From: Chrysochromulina tobinii
Taxonomy: Eukaryota; Haptophyta; Prymnesiales; Chrysochromulinaceae
DNA length: 16,373 bases
Reading direction: 5' to 3'
NCBI GenBank assembly: GCA_001275005.1
Contig: JWZX01000319.1
Span: 1 to 16,373, forward strand
Numbering within the stretch: position 1 is the stretch's first letter; each line of letters starts with the position of its first letter. Position numbers and translations under genes: made by a program. Under the pieces are notes generated by a model that saw only the letters and a program-made list of their open reading frames with translations, was not told where the DNA came from and did not search any database. This document shows, piece by piece, positions 9,201 to 15,852 of this stretch.

Positions 9201-11258
9201 GGCTGATGGCGACTGATGGCTATGCGTGCAATTAGGGAGGCGGATTTGCATGCAGAATCATCAGGTGATGGCGGCTGATGTCGATGCGTGCCTATGATTG
9301 GCCTGGCGTCGCGGGTGCGGCATGCCACCGTACCCTGATCCCGATTGATTGCGTCGCATGCAGGTGCGCCAGCCAGCGGGCGCCGTGCGGCTGCGCATAC
9401 GACCTCGCGTCGCGTGCGTCTCGTCAGTGGCGGGCGGTGAGAAGACCCTCGAAGCCCTCCGAGCTCAGCTCGAGGAGATTTGCTCGTCGTCGCCGCCGCT
9501 GCTGCTCTCCATCGGTCAGACTATCCCACGCAGCTGGTCCTATGCGGGCTCCATGCTCCGGGCGCTCCGTGATGGACGAGATCCGCTCGCGACGGCGCGC
9601 CACGTGGCCGAGCTCCTTGACGGCGCCCGGGACGGCGCGGTGGGTGGCACGAACGGTCGCCACCGGCCGCCGCCGGCTGTCTGCGAGGCACGCGCCCGGC
9701 CGTACATGACGTGCGTGCTCCCTGATGGCCATGATTGCTCAATCTGGCTACACTGAGTGCCACTGTGAGCCACTGAGTGCCGCGGAGTGCCACTGATTGC
9801 TTTCAGGTACGCGGAGGCTCTCCAGTGCTGGCTCACCATGATTGCCACTGTTTGACATGATTGCCACTGATTGCTTTCAGGTACGCGGAGGCTCTCCAGT
9901 GCTGGCTCACGGCCGTGGCGCCGCCGCTGCGCGTCCCTCCAGACTCGCGTGTGCTCGCGGACGTGCTGCAGCTGCTGATTAATCAGGGTGAGTCTCTTCG
10001 TGAGCTATGAACTCATCTTCTTGCACTGATGACCTGATTGCAATGATGGCTTCCTTAATCAGGGGAGCTCTTCGCGAGCTGCGGTCTCATCTTCTTGCAT
10101 CCGGATTACGTGACCCAGCTACTCAAGCCGCTCGTCGACCATCGGGTAAGCCATGACTGCTACTGATTACTGTTGATTGCGATGGATCGGCACTGATGAG
10201 TGCCACCATTGCATGAATGCCAGCCGCGAGTGGGCGATCCCGCGCCTAATTGCATGCTGATTGCCTCCCTAATTGCATGCAGGTGAGCCGCGAGTGGGCG
10301 ATCCCGCGCGCATACGAGCACACGGGCGAGCTGTTCGAGGAGTCACCGGGCGTTCGGCTGCTGCTGCACGCGACCGCGGTGCTCGTTGGCTCGGGGGAGT
10401 TACGGGAGGAGCTGCTGCCCATGCTGTGGGAAGATGTGGGGCTCCATGCGGACGACTACGGCGATGTGCGCTTGATTGAGTGTGAGTGTGAGTGTGAATG
10501 TGAATGTGAATGTGAATGCTTTGGGGCTCCGTGCGAACGACTTCGGCGATGTGCGCTTGAGAGTGATTGCGATTCATTGCAACTGATGGATGGCACTCAT
10601 TACGTCCTAATGAGACCCCCAGGTGCTACTGATGTTGAGCGAGAGTGCATGCTGATTGCCTCCCTAATTGCATGCAGGTGCTCCTCATGTTGAGCGAGAG
10701 TGGCGTTCTCTTCCTCTCCGAGTTCACGCCGCTCGGCCGGCGCTGGGTGATGCCCCTGCGCTCGCCCGAACGTCGGCCTCTCGAGCTCCTCTTGAATGGC
10801 ATGCTGATTGCCCCCCTAATTGCATGCAGGTGATGCCCATGCGCTTGCCCGAACGTCGGCCGACCTCCGTAGACACTTCGTGGGCCGCCGCCCGACACGG
10901 CGCGCAGGTGAGCGTCTCAGCGGACGTGTGCTTGAATGCCACCGTTGGCGTTTCACAACTCTGGTTGCCACCCTGAGATTGGCTCCCTTGATTGGCACAG
11001 ATTGCGCTGCGTGCGCCCTCCCTTGATTGGCACTGACGGCGCGTCCCGCCCGGCATGGCGCACGCAGGTGAGCCTCGTCTACGCGCTCGGCCGTATAGCA
11101 CCGCCCGGTTTGACGGAACGCTTGATGGCGTCCTGCTTCGGGCTCGGCGTGTACCATCAATTCTGGCGCAAGGGGGCGTTGATCCAGGCGCGCGTGACGG
11201 ATGTCGCCGAGCGTGAGCGCCATGCTGCTGCTGCTGCTGCCGACAACGACGCCGACGC

Positions 11259-11309
<51 letters not shown>

Positions 11310-13163
11310 CCTCGGGACGACTCAGCCCGGGACGACGCGTCTGCCCGGGACGACGCTTCTGCTGATTGAGCTTGAGAGCACTGAGGCCGTGGCCCACGCG
11401 TACAGCCATACGGCGGGCGCTCCGGCGTGGACTTTGGGCTTGACGAACCCCGAGCCGCTTGGTGTGAACGAGGCCGACATGCACGGCGCGCCGCCGGCGC
11501 ACGTGACGGCGGCGCCCGAGCACACGCTTGCATGCACGCTGCGCGGGCCGGCGGAGGCCATCGAGGAGTTGTGTGAGCTGCTCGCGCAGGTGGCCTCGGA
11601 GCCGCTGACGACACCCCGGAGTGCCTCTGACGTCACCTCGGAGTGCCTCTGACGAAACCTCGGAGTGCCTCTGACGACACCTCGGAGTGCCTCTGACGAA
11701 ACCTCGGAGTGCCTCTGACGACACCTCGGAGTGCCTCCCTCATCAGGTGCGCGCCCGTGCCGACCAGCTGCTAAGCGACTTCCCCGGATTGCATGCGGAG
11801 GCGCGCGTGCTCGGCGTCGGTTATGACGGGCTTCGTCCCGCCGACGCTGTTTCGTCACGCCCGCGCCTGTCGCTCGCCTTGCCACGTACAGCGGCGGTGC
11901 GCCCGCCGGCTCACGACAGCGCTTCATGGACGAACCAAATTAGGCAGGCCGAGCGGTTCGTCGGCCAATTGCGCTTCGGCAAGCCCATCGAGGCTGCGCA
12001 GCGGGTGCACCGGCTGGTAGGACTGGAGGCGGAGGCGCTCGCAATGCATGCAGCGGCGGGTGAGAGAGCCATCGTTGCGGAATTTGCGGCATTTGCGGCC
12101 TGCGGCGCACCCAGCCGTGATGCGCTCGGGTGGACGGATCTCGATTGGCTCGAGTACGTGAGCCATCAGTCCGCGACGGAACGCCCTCTACCCCCCGGCA
12201 TGCCCTGCGGCGTACTCGATCTGGGCCATCAAGGGCGAACCCTCGACGACTTCCACAGCGCACCGGCGGCGCAGGCGGCCAATCTGAGCCGGGCAGATGT
12301 GCTCGCGCTGCGCCTGTACTCGGGTGAGTCGTGCTGATGGCCTCTGATGAGCTCTGATTGCAATCTGAGTGCCCCGGAGGAGGGGCTCTAATGAATTTCG
12401 TGGCTCGGGCCCGTCCGCAGGCTCGACGCACCTGAACATCAACGGGCCATTACGCACCGGGTGCACACCGGAGGCTCCACATCCATACGCCTCTGACGAA
12501 ACTGTTGAGTGCCTCTGACGACACCTCGAAGTGCCTCCCTCATGCAGGTGCACACCGGAGGCTCCTCATCCTTATGCCGCGACGGTCACTGTGCTCATCC
12601 AAGCGTGCAACAAGCTGCGCAAGGCCGCTGGCGCGGCGGCGGCCATCAGTAGTCCTTCGGCTGCCTCGGTGGCTGCCTCGGCGACTGATTCGGCGGCTGC
12701 AGTGCCGCTGCAGCCGCCGCAGCCACCGCCGCTGCGCACCCTGTGGCGAGGGGTACGGGACATGGCGCTCAGCACGGCGCTCACGGGCGAGTTCCTGCAG
12801 CGCGGGGGATGCGAGCTCGGATTCTTATCCGCTTCGACGGAGCGGGCGGTGGCCGAGCGCTATGCTGCGCGCAGCCATGCCGCGACGCCATGCGCGACGA
12901 GCCATGGTGCGCTGCTGCTGCTCAAGCTGAGCGCCCCCGACTTGCCACAGCACAGGGGCGCTGTCGTGGGCTTCCTAAGCGCCTTCCCGGGCGAGTCCGA
13001 GTGCCTCTTCCCCCCGGGCACGTACCTCCGGCCGGTGAGCCGAGAGCCGAGTTTAGTCGTCTCCGCGAGCGCCGTGCCGAGCGGTGGCGGCGGCGTGCGG
13101 TTGGTTCTGAGGCTGCTCAAGATTGTCGAGGTCCTCCCAATCGTCCAATGCACAGTTGTGTGA
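6235..13163 (+). CDS. LRR-ROC-COR GTPase fused to a C-terminal ADP-ribosyltransferase (16 exons)
   Basis: Model: join(6235..6729, 6866..7091, 7445..7749, 7902..8075, 8145..8660, 8914..9111, 9364..9701, 9881..9987, 10063..10145, 10283..10465, 10678..10746, 10830..10907, 11068..11589, 11747..12323, 12421..12460, 12548..13163); 4527 nt, 1508 residues. Order: basic/Gly-rich N-terminus; about ten leucine-rich repeats (about 95-330, LPxxIGxLxxL type); ROC GTPase with P-loop GDGMAGKTS (371-379, K377), WDLGGQ (540-545) and TQCD (601-604); COR domain (to about 1098; VSLVYALGRIAPPGLTER is typical); ART domain from LTRAEV-like LSRADVLALRLYSG, with W-R-G (R1371), S-x-S-T (1398-1401) and E-S-E (E1453, E1455). 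Known: R-S-E ARTs with ExE usually modify arginine. Inferred role: GTP-regulated mono-ADP-ribosylation signalling; an LRR ligand and the substrate are unknown. Oddities: a Gly/Ser/His-rich insertion inside ROC (about 422-530) and (GAC)16 in COR. The start is the first in-frame ATG. Confidence 0.87.
6730..6865 (+). repeat. ROC-COR-ART intron 1: CTGATGGCCA-type repeats
   Basis: Donor GAC|GTGAGA, acceptor TTGCATGCAG. The interior (about 6757-6838) repeats ACTGATGGCC / ACTGATCGCC units of about 10 bp. The intron start (GTGAGAAGACACG) and the exon-2 start (GTGAGCAACAACG) resemble each other, a weak duplication signature. Splicing joins two halves of one leucine-rich repeat (SLD then VSNNELVELP), which supports the boundaries. 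Confidence 0.85.
7092..7444 (+). repeat. ROC-COR-ART intron 2: two different minisatellite blocks
   Basis: Donor C|GTGAGC (phase 1), acceptor GCATGCAG. Block one (about 7100-7235) repeats CTTGATTGCCT / CTTGATCGCCT. Block two (about 7277-7390) is a pentamer array of TTGAC/TTGAG with GTTTTGAC interruptions. The intron opens with GTGAGCTGCCTC and exon 3 with GTGAGTTGCCCG, a direct repeat at the splice boundary. Splicing restores an LRR (RELPDSIGHL). Confidence 0.87.
7750..7901 (+). repeat. ROC-COR-ART intron 3: exon-4 start present in multiple copies
   Basis: Donor CAG|GTGAGC, true acceptor CTCATCAG at 7901. The first about 35 bases of exon 4 (7902 on) are duplicated at 7824-7858 behind an identical acceptor, and a partial copy (GAGCTCGAGGCCG) starts the intron. 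Use of the upstream acceptor stays in frame for 18 codons and then meets TAG at 7878-7880, so the downstream acceptor must be used for full-length protein. Confidence 0.88.
8076..8144 (+). repeat. ROC-COR-ART intron 4: 26-bp tandem duplication with its acceptor
   Basis: Donor CAG|GTGCGA. A 26-bp unit ending in TTGATTGCCAGCCCAC is present twice, giving acceptors at 8117-8118 and 8143-8144. Only the second keeps the frame. Exon 4 ends VDARTIQ and exon 5 soon reads VDSRATQLD, so coding sequence near this intron also looks duplicated. The exact junction is therefore less certain than elsewhere. Confidence 0.7.
8661..8913 (+). repeat. ROC-COR-ART intron 5: repeats carrying dead copies of the donor site
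   Basis: Donor TCG|GTGAGT, acceptor GTGGCAG. A unit of about 73 bp recurs and contains copies of the exon-5/intron junction: GCCTCG at 8731-8736 and 8804-8809, each followed by ATGAGTTGTGATGG. The genuine junction reads GCCTCG|GTGAGTTGTGATGG. Both copies have A in place of the first intron G, so they cannot act as GT donors. Confidence 0.85.
9112..9363 (+). repeat. ROC-COR-ART intron 6: copy of exon-6 end and inverted acceptor module
   Basis: Donor CAG|GTGTGC, acceptor GCATGCAG. The intron contains a 37-bp copy (9147-9183) of the exon-6 end (9077-9113), flanked by its own AG and GT. It also carries the acceptor-type module (9114-9142) and a partly inverted copy of that module (about 9224-9250, TGCAATTAGGGAGGC), which could pair to form a stem across about 85 bp. 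Confidence 0.82.
9147..9182 (+). other. Candidate 36-nt cassette microexon within intron 6
   Basis: After TTGCATGCAGGCAG, 36 bases read GSWVRRAIYWHQ in phase 0 and are followed by GTGATT. Exon 6 ends with ASWVRRAIYWHQ, so inclusion would repeat that ROC helix without shifting the frame. It may equally be an unused duplicate; transcripts would decide. Confidence 0.4.
9702..9880 (+). repeat. ROC-COR-ART intron 7: duplicated acceptor and exon-8 start
   Basis: Donor CC|GTACAT (phase 2), true acceptor GCTTTCAG at 9880. About 39 bp spanning acceptor and exon start occur at 9797-9835 and 9871-9909. Use of the first copy gives 15 codons ending in TGA. The remaining sequence is GAGTGCCACTGA-type short repeats. 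Intron and exon 8 both open with GTAC. Confidence 0.87.
9988..10062 (+). repeat. ROC-COR-ART intron 8: decayed copy of exon 9
   Basis: Donor G|GTGAGT (phase 1), acceptor TTAATCAG. Positions 9979-10025 (end of exon 8 plus start of intron) align with 10055-10099 (acceptor plus exon 9), sharing CTCTTCG, GAGCT and CTCATCTTCTTGCA. More than half of this 75-bp intron is thus a degenerate duplicate of the next exon. Confidence 0.85.
10146..10282 (+). repeat. ROC-COR-ART intron 9: copy of exon-10 start and acceptor module
   Basis: Donor CGG|GTAAGC, acceptor GCATGCAG. Twenty-four bases of exon 10 (10286-10309) are found identically at 10222-10245 after a decoy CCAG. The 31-bp acceptor module occupies 10252-10282. 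Confidence 0.87.
10466..10677 (+). repeat. ROC-COR-ART intron 10: copies of both flanking exons and a GTGAGT array
   Basis: Donor GAT|GTGCGC, acceptor GCATGCAG. The exon-10 end (10437-10475) is copied at 10522-10560 with three differences in 39. The exon-11 start (10676-10702) is copied at 10621-10647 with two differences in 27. Between the true donor and the first copy, a hexamer array (about 10480-10518) changes from GTGAGT to GTGAAT units, giving several donor-like motifs. The 31-bp acceptor module lies at 10647-10677. Confidence 0.85.
10647..10677 (+). repeat. 31-bp 3'-splice module (representative copy)
   Basis: Near-identical copies end three consecutive introns: 10252-10282, 10647-10677 and 10799-10829 (one change); a 29-bp match is internal to intron 6 at 9114-9142. 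The module starts and ends with GCATGC, contains CTGAT and CTAAT (both fit the CTRAY branch-point consensus) and ends in CAG. CTGAT lies about 22 nt before the splice site, a workable branch distance. Confidence 0.88.
10747..10829 (+). repeat. ROC-COR-ART intron 11: opens with a copy of exon 12
   Basis: Donor TGG|GTGATG, acceptor GCATGCAG. The first 33 intron bases (10747-10779) differ from the first 33 of exon 12 (10830-10862) at three positions. The 31-bp acceptor module, with one change, fills 10799-10829. The COR reading continues RRW then VMPMRLPERRP. Confidence 0.88.
10908..11067 (+). repeat. ROC-COR-ART intron 12: repeated splice-junction segment
   Basis: Donor CAG|GTGAGC, acceptor CACGCAG. 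About 35 bp around the exon-12 donor (GCCCGACACGGCGCGCAG then GTGAGCGTCT) resembles the segment around the acceptor (CCCGGCATGGCGCACGCAG then GTGAGCCTCG). The interior includes CCCTTGATTGGCAC twice. Confidence 0.82.
11260..11307 (+). repeat. Coding (GAC)16 microsatellite
   Basis: Sixteen uninterrupted GAC codons encode a poly-aspartate run (about residues 989-1004) in an acidic loop of exon 13, after the conserved COR block. The perfect array suggests length variation between alleles. Confidence 0.95.
11590..11746 (+). repeat. ROC-COR-ART intron 13: 22-bp repeats
   Basis: Donor CAG|GTGGCC, acceptor CTCATCAG. A 22-bp unit beginning CGGAGTGCCTCTGACG starts at 11617, 11639, 11661, 11683 and 11705; a sixth start at 11727 runs into the acceptor. 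From the second unit the middle alternates GAAA and GACA, so the higher-order period is 44 bp. Confidence 0.93.
12324..12420 (+). other. ROC-COR-ART intron 14
   Basis: Donor G|GTGAGT (phase 1), acceptor GTCCGCAG. It has CTGATGGCCTCTGATG-type sequence near its start but no clear duplication of exon sequence. Splicing gives LYSG then STHLNINGPLR, matching the start of the ART fold. Confidence 0.85.
12461..12547 (+). repeat. ROC-COR-ART intron 15: opens with a copy of exon 16
   Basis: Donor GG|GTGCAC (phase 2), acceptor CATGCAG. The first 31 intron bases (12461-12491) match the first 31 of exon 16 (12548-12578) except at three sites, and both read CTPEAPHPYA. The later part carries the 22-bp GTGCCTCTGACGACACCTCG unit also found in intron 13. 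Confidence 0.9.
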
Positions 13164-13863
13164 GGGCAGCGAGAGGGTGAGAATACACAGTCACGCTCAC
13201 CGGCCTCATCCACGAGAACACTACATCCAAGGACTCTCATTCGAAGACAAAGACGCGGGTCCTGAACGGATACTCCGCTCGGCTCGTCATATGACTTTTT
13301 TTCAATCACTGAATTTACCCTCTATTATATATATTTTTATCGGCTTCATTCTTCCATGCCTACTATGAGGCCCAAACCCCCGAACACCCGTCCAAGAGCG
13401 TCTCCAACAGATGCATCACTCCCGGCACTCAAGTGGCCGTGCCTCGTTGAAGATCGGTGACACATGGTGTCTGATGCACACTTCCGCCACGCGGTGCTGC
13501 TCACCCGACCCAGACGGGAGAGCACATCTCGCACACAGCTGCTCGCTCTAAGCGGTCCGAACCCACGGCCTGTCCTATCCCACCGGCTGGTGCTGCAGAG
13601 CGCTCCCCATCATCACATTTCTGAGCTCCGCATTTCTGAGCTCCCCCGTTCCCAGCAGCAAATCCCTCCTAGCTTTCTCGCTCCCAGCACATCCCTCCAT
13701 TCTCGCCGCTCACGACACCCACACCAGTCAAGCCCACATCCGTCGCAATGGGGCTGAGGCTCGCCCCCGCCTCGTTGCCGAGTCATTCGACCATGCTGTT
13801 ACACACTTTGCATAAGAACATCTGTGGCTTCCGCCATGGTGTGATGCTCACAGAGCGCGCCTC
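13164..13863. other. Convergent intergenic region
   Basis: This lies between the TGA of the ROC-COR-ART gene and the TGA of the minus-strand beta-helix gene, so it should hold both 3' UTRs. An AT-rich patch at about 13288-13345 (including TATTATATATATTTTTA) could mark transcript ends. A short duplication of CATTTCTGAGCTCC occurs near 13616-13644. No convincing gene or RNA was seen. Confidence 0.6.
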
Positions 13864-15852
13864 TCAGTCTGCTTCCAGCAGACGGATGGGAGACACTACA
13901 CCCTGCTCTTGCTGCAGGTCAAGCCCACTGCTCTTCGGAGTTGCGTTCATTCGGCGCAGCTTCCACGCCAGCCCGCAGAGGCCGGCCAGGAGAAGGAGAC
14001 CGCCGCCAACACCTCCTGCGATACGGCCAATGTCCATGGCCTTGTCGGGCGGCAGCGAGGGCGGCGAGGGCGGCGCCTGGCAAGTTGAGACTGTGCCAAG
14101 AACGCCGATGAGGGTCGTTGCCCAAGAGCAGACTGTGGCTCCACAGCAGCCATCGACAAAGACGTTGGGCCCCTGCGCACGGAGCGCGAGGTCACAGTGG
14201 TCACTTCGGTGCTAGGTTGGCACGAGAATCTCTTCACCACACATGAGGGCATGAGATTATGAGCATGAGCACGCACGAACGTAGCTCGATTGGAATACAC
14301 TTGGGAGTTCACGATAGAAACTGTGCCTTCTTCGACATAGACACCGCCTCCCTGCAAATAACGAGCAAAATGTGAGCTCCCATGAGGGCGGTGGGAACTT
14401 TGGAAGGTCTCTGCAGCACTCACCCACTGTAGTTGACCGAAGCGCTCGCAGTTGTGCAAGCGAGAATCAAAGCAAGCGCGTCAGCAATCTTCCCATCGGG
14501 CGATGGGAACTTTTGAGTCTCTGCGGCACGTACAGAAGCCTGTAGTTGACCGGAGCGTCGGCCGCAGTTGTTTGAGCGAGAGTCGAGGCAAGCACGTCAG
14601 CAACTTGCCCATCGAGGCGATGGGAAGTTTTCAAGTAGTTTTCAAGGTCTCTGTGGCACGTACTACATTATACTGTAGTTGACCGAAGTATTCGCAGTTT
14701 AGCAAGCGTGAGTCGGGGCAAGCACGTCAGCAACTTTCGCATCGGGGCGATGGGAAAATACAGGTCTCTGCGGCACATACATAAGACTATAGTTTATCAG
14801 AGTGTCGGCCGCAGTTGTGCGAGCGAGAGTCGAGGCAAGCACGTCAGTAATTTTCCCATCGGGGCGATGGGAACCTTTGAAGGTCACTGTGACACGCACG
14901 TTCTGTAGTTGACCAAAGCGTCGTTTGCAGAAAGAGTCGAGGCATAAGCACGTCAGCAATGTTACCATCGGGGCGATGGGAAAAGTTCAGGCCTCTGCGG
15001 CACGTACATACTGTAGTTGACCGGAGCGTCAGCCGCAGTTGTGCGAGCGAGAGTCGAGGCAAGCGCGTTAGCATTTTTCCCATCGGGGCAATGGGAACTG
15101 TTGAACATGAGCGCGCACTTTGGCAGCTGTGTTCCCACTGATGGTGCACGATGAGATGGACACTGTGCCACCCACGACATGGACACCGCCGCCCTGCAAA
15201 CAACGAGCCAAACGTGTCTCCCATAGGGCGATGGGAAACATTGAAGGTCTCTGCGGCACGTACAACCTGTAGTTGACCGGAGCGTCGGCCGCAGTTGTGT
15301 GCAAGCGTGAGTCGGGGCAAGCACGTCAGCAACTTTCCCATCGGGGCAATGGGAACTTTTGATCATGAGCATCACGCACATTGCTCGCTGGATTCCCGTA
15401 GATCGAGGAAGACGTTATCGTGACCGTGCCGGAAGAGACGTAGATACCGCCGCCCTGCAAACAACGAGCAAAACGTGAATCTCTTGGGGTGATGCGAATT
15501 TTTTTAGCGTTGGCACGCACATTGCCAGCTGTATTGCCAGTGATGGTGCATGATGACAAGGTCACTGTGCCATTGTTGATATAAACACCGCCGCCCTGAA
15601 AGCACAATCGCAAAACATATCAAATCCCATCGGGGCTATGGGAACCTTGCAAGGTCTCTGCAGCACGCACCACCTGTAGTTACCGAAGCGTTCGCAGTTG
15701 TGCAAGCGTGAGTCGGGGCAAGCACGTCAGCAACTTTCCCATTGGGGCATTGGGCACTTTTGGGGATGAGCGCGCACAGCGCTAGCTGTGTTCCCACTGA
15801 TGGTGCACGATGAGATGGTCACTGTGCCTCCGAAGACTGCGACACCACCGCC
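13864..15852 (-). CDS. 3' part of a transmembrane beta-helix repeat protein (5' end off window)
   Basis: Core model: complement(join(13864..14172, 14277..14351, 15119..15193, 15380..15454, 15521..15595, 15778..15852)), 227 residues. Five exons of exactly 75 nt, all phase 0, each encode one 25-residue coil starting GGG(V/I)xV and continuing GTVxIxxxxIxGNxA, as in parallel beta-helix / polymorphic-repeat surface proteins. Each has acceptor CAG|GG and donor GTGCG(T/C). The last exon encodes a Cys-bearing segment (DGCCGATVCSW), a Pro-rich linker (APPSPPSLPPD), a membrane span (IAGGVGGGLLLLAGLCGLAW), a basic KLRR stop-transfer and a short tail ending at TGA 13864-13866. Inferred: a single-pass surface protein with an extracellular beta-solenoid; ligand unknown. 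Twelve possible microexons lie in the introns and would add 17 residues. The signal peptide and first exons are beyond 16373. Confidence 0.82.
14352..15118 (-). repeat. Six-unit repeat array between two beta-helix exons
   Basis: This 767-bp interval carries six units of about 108-133 bp. Read on the minus strand each has a donor-like GTACGTG/GTGCGTG start, a hairpin-capable CCCATCGCCCCGATGGG-like block, GCTGACGTGC, and CTACAG (CTATAG in one). Between each CTACAG and the next donor lie 3-9 bases (at 14424, 14534, 14664, 14781, 14900 and 15008). The last section before the exon at 14351 is a different 72-bp intron type ending TTTGCAG. Confidence 0.85.
15194..15379 (-). repeat. Beta-helix intron with one repeat unit
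   Basis: This 186-bp interval holds one copy of the repeat with CTACAG, then GTT at 15264-15266, then GTACGTG. It can be read as a 113-nt intron, a one-codon exon and a 70-nt intron. Confidence 0.8.
15455..15520 (-). other. Basic 66-bp beta-helix intron without a repeat unit
   Basis: Donor GTGCGTGCC, acceptor GTTTGCAG. This is the shortest intron of the gene and lacks the CCCATC hairpin and CTACAG, so it looks like the unexpanded state. Confidence 0.88.
15596..15777 (-). repeat. Beta-helix intron with one repeat unit
   Basis: This 182-bp interval holds one copy of the repeat with CTACAG, then GTG at 15671-15673, then GTGCGTGC. It reads as a 104-nt intron, a one-codon exon and a 75-nt intron. 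Confidence 0.8.

Noticed and set aside
10250-10833. Reading frames beginning MHADCLPNCMQ at several places
   Set aside because: The recurring peptide is a translation of the 31-bp intron acceptor module running into exons, not a protein N-terminus.
11242-11307. GAC array as a non-coding microsatellite or splice artefact
   Set aside because: It is in frame within a 522-nt exon that is open on both sides and continues into COR-like sequence, so a coding poly-Asp loop is the better reading.
13346-13534. Minus-strand frame of 62 residues with a Gly-rich end
   Set aside because: It has no recognisable domain and lies downstream of the beta-helix gene stop. I could not link it to any exon.
13464-13757. 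Plus-strand frame of 97 residues after the ROC-COR-ART gene
   Set aside because: It is Ser/Pro/His/Arg-rich with no motif, and is best explained by composition in the 3' intergenic region.
14277-15852. Bacterial polymorphic membrane protein or transferred bacterial gene
   Set aside because: The coil sequence is similar in style, but each coil is a separate exon with GT-AG introns and the protein ends in a eukaryotic-type single membrane span.
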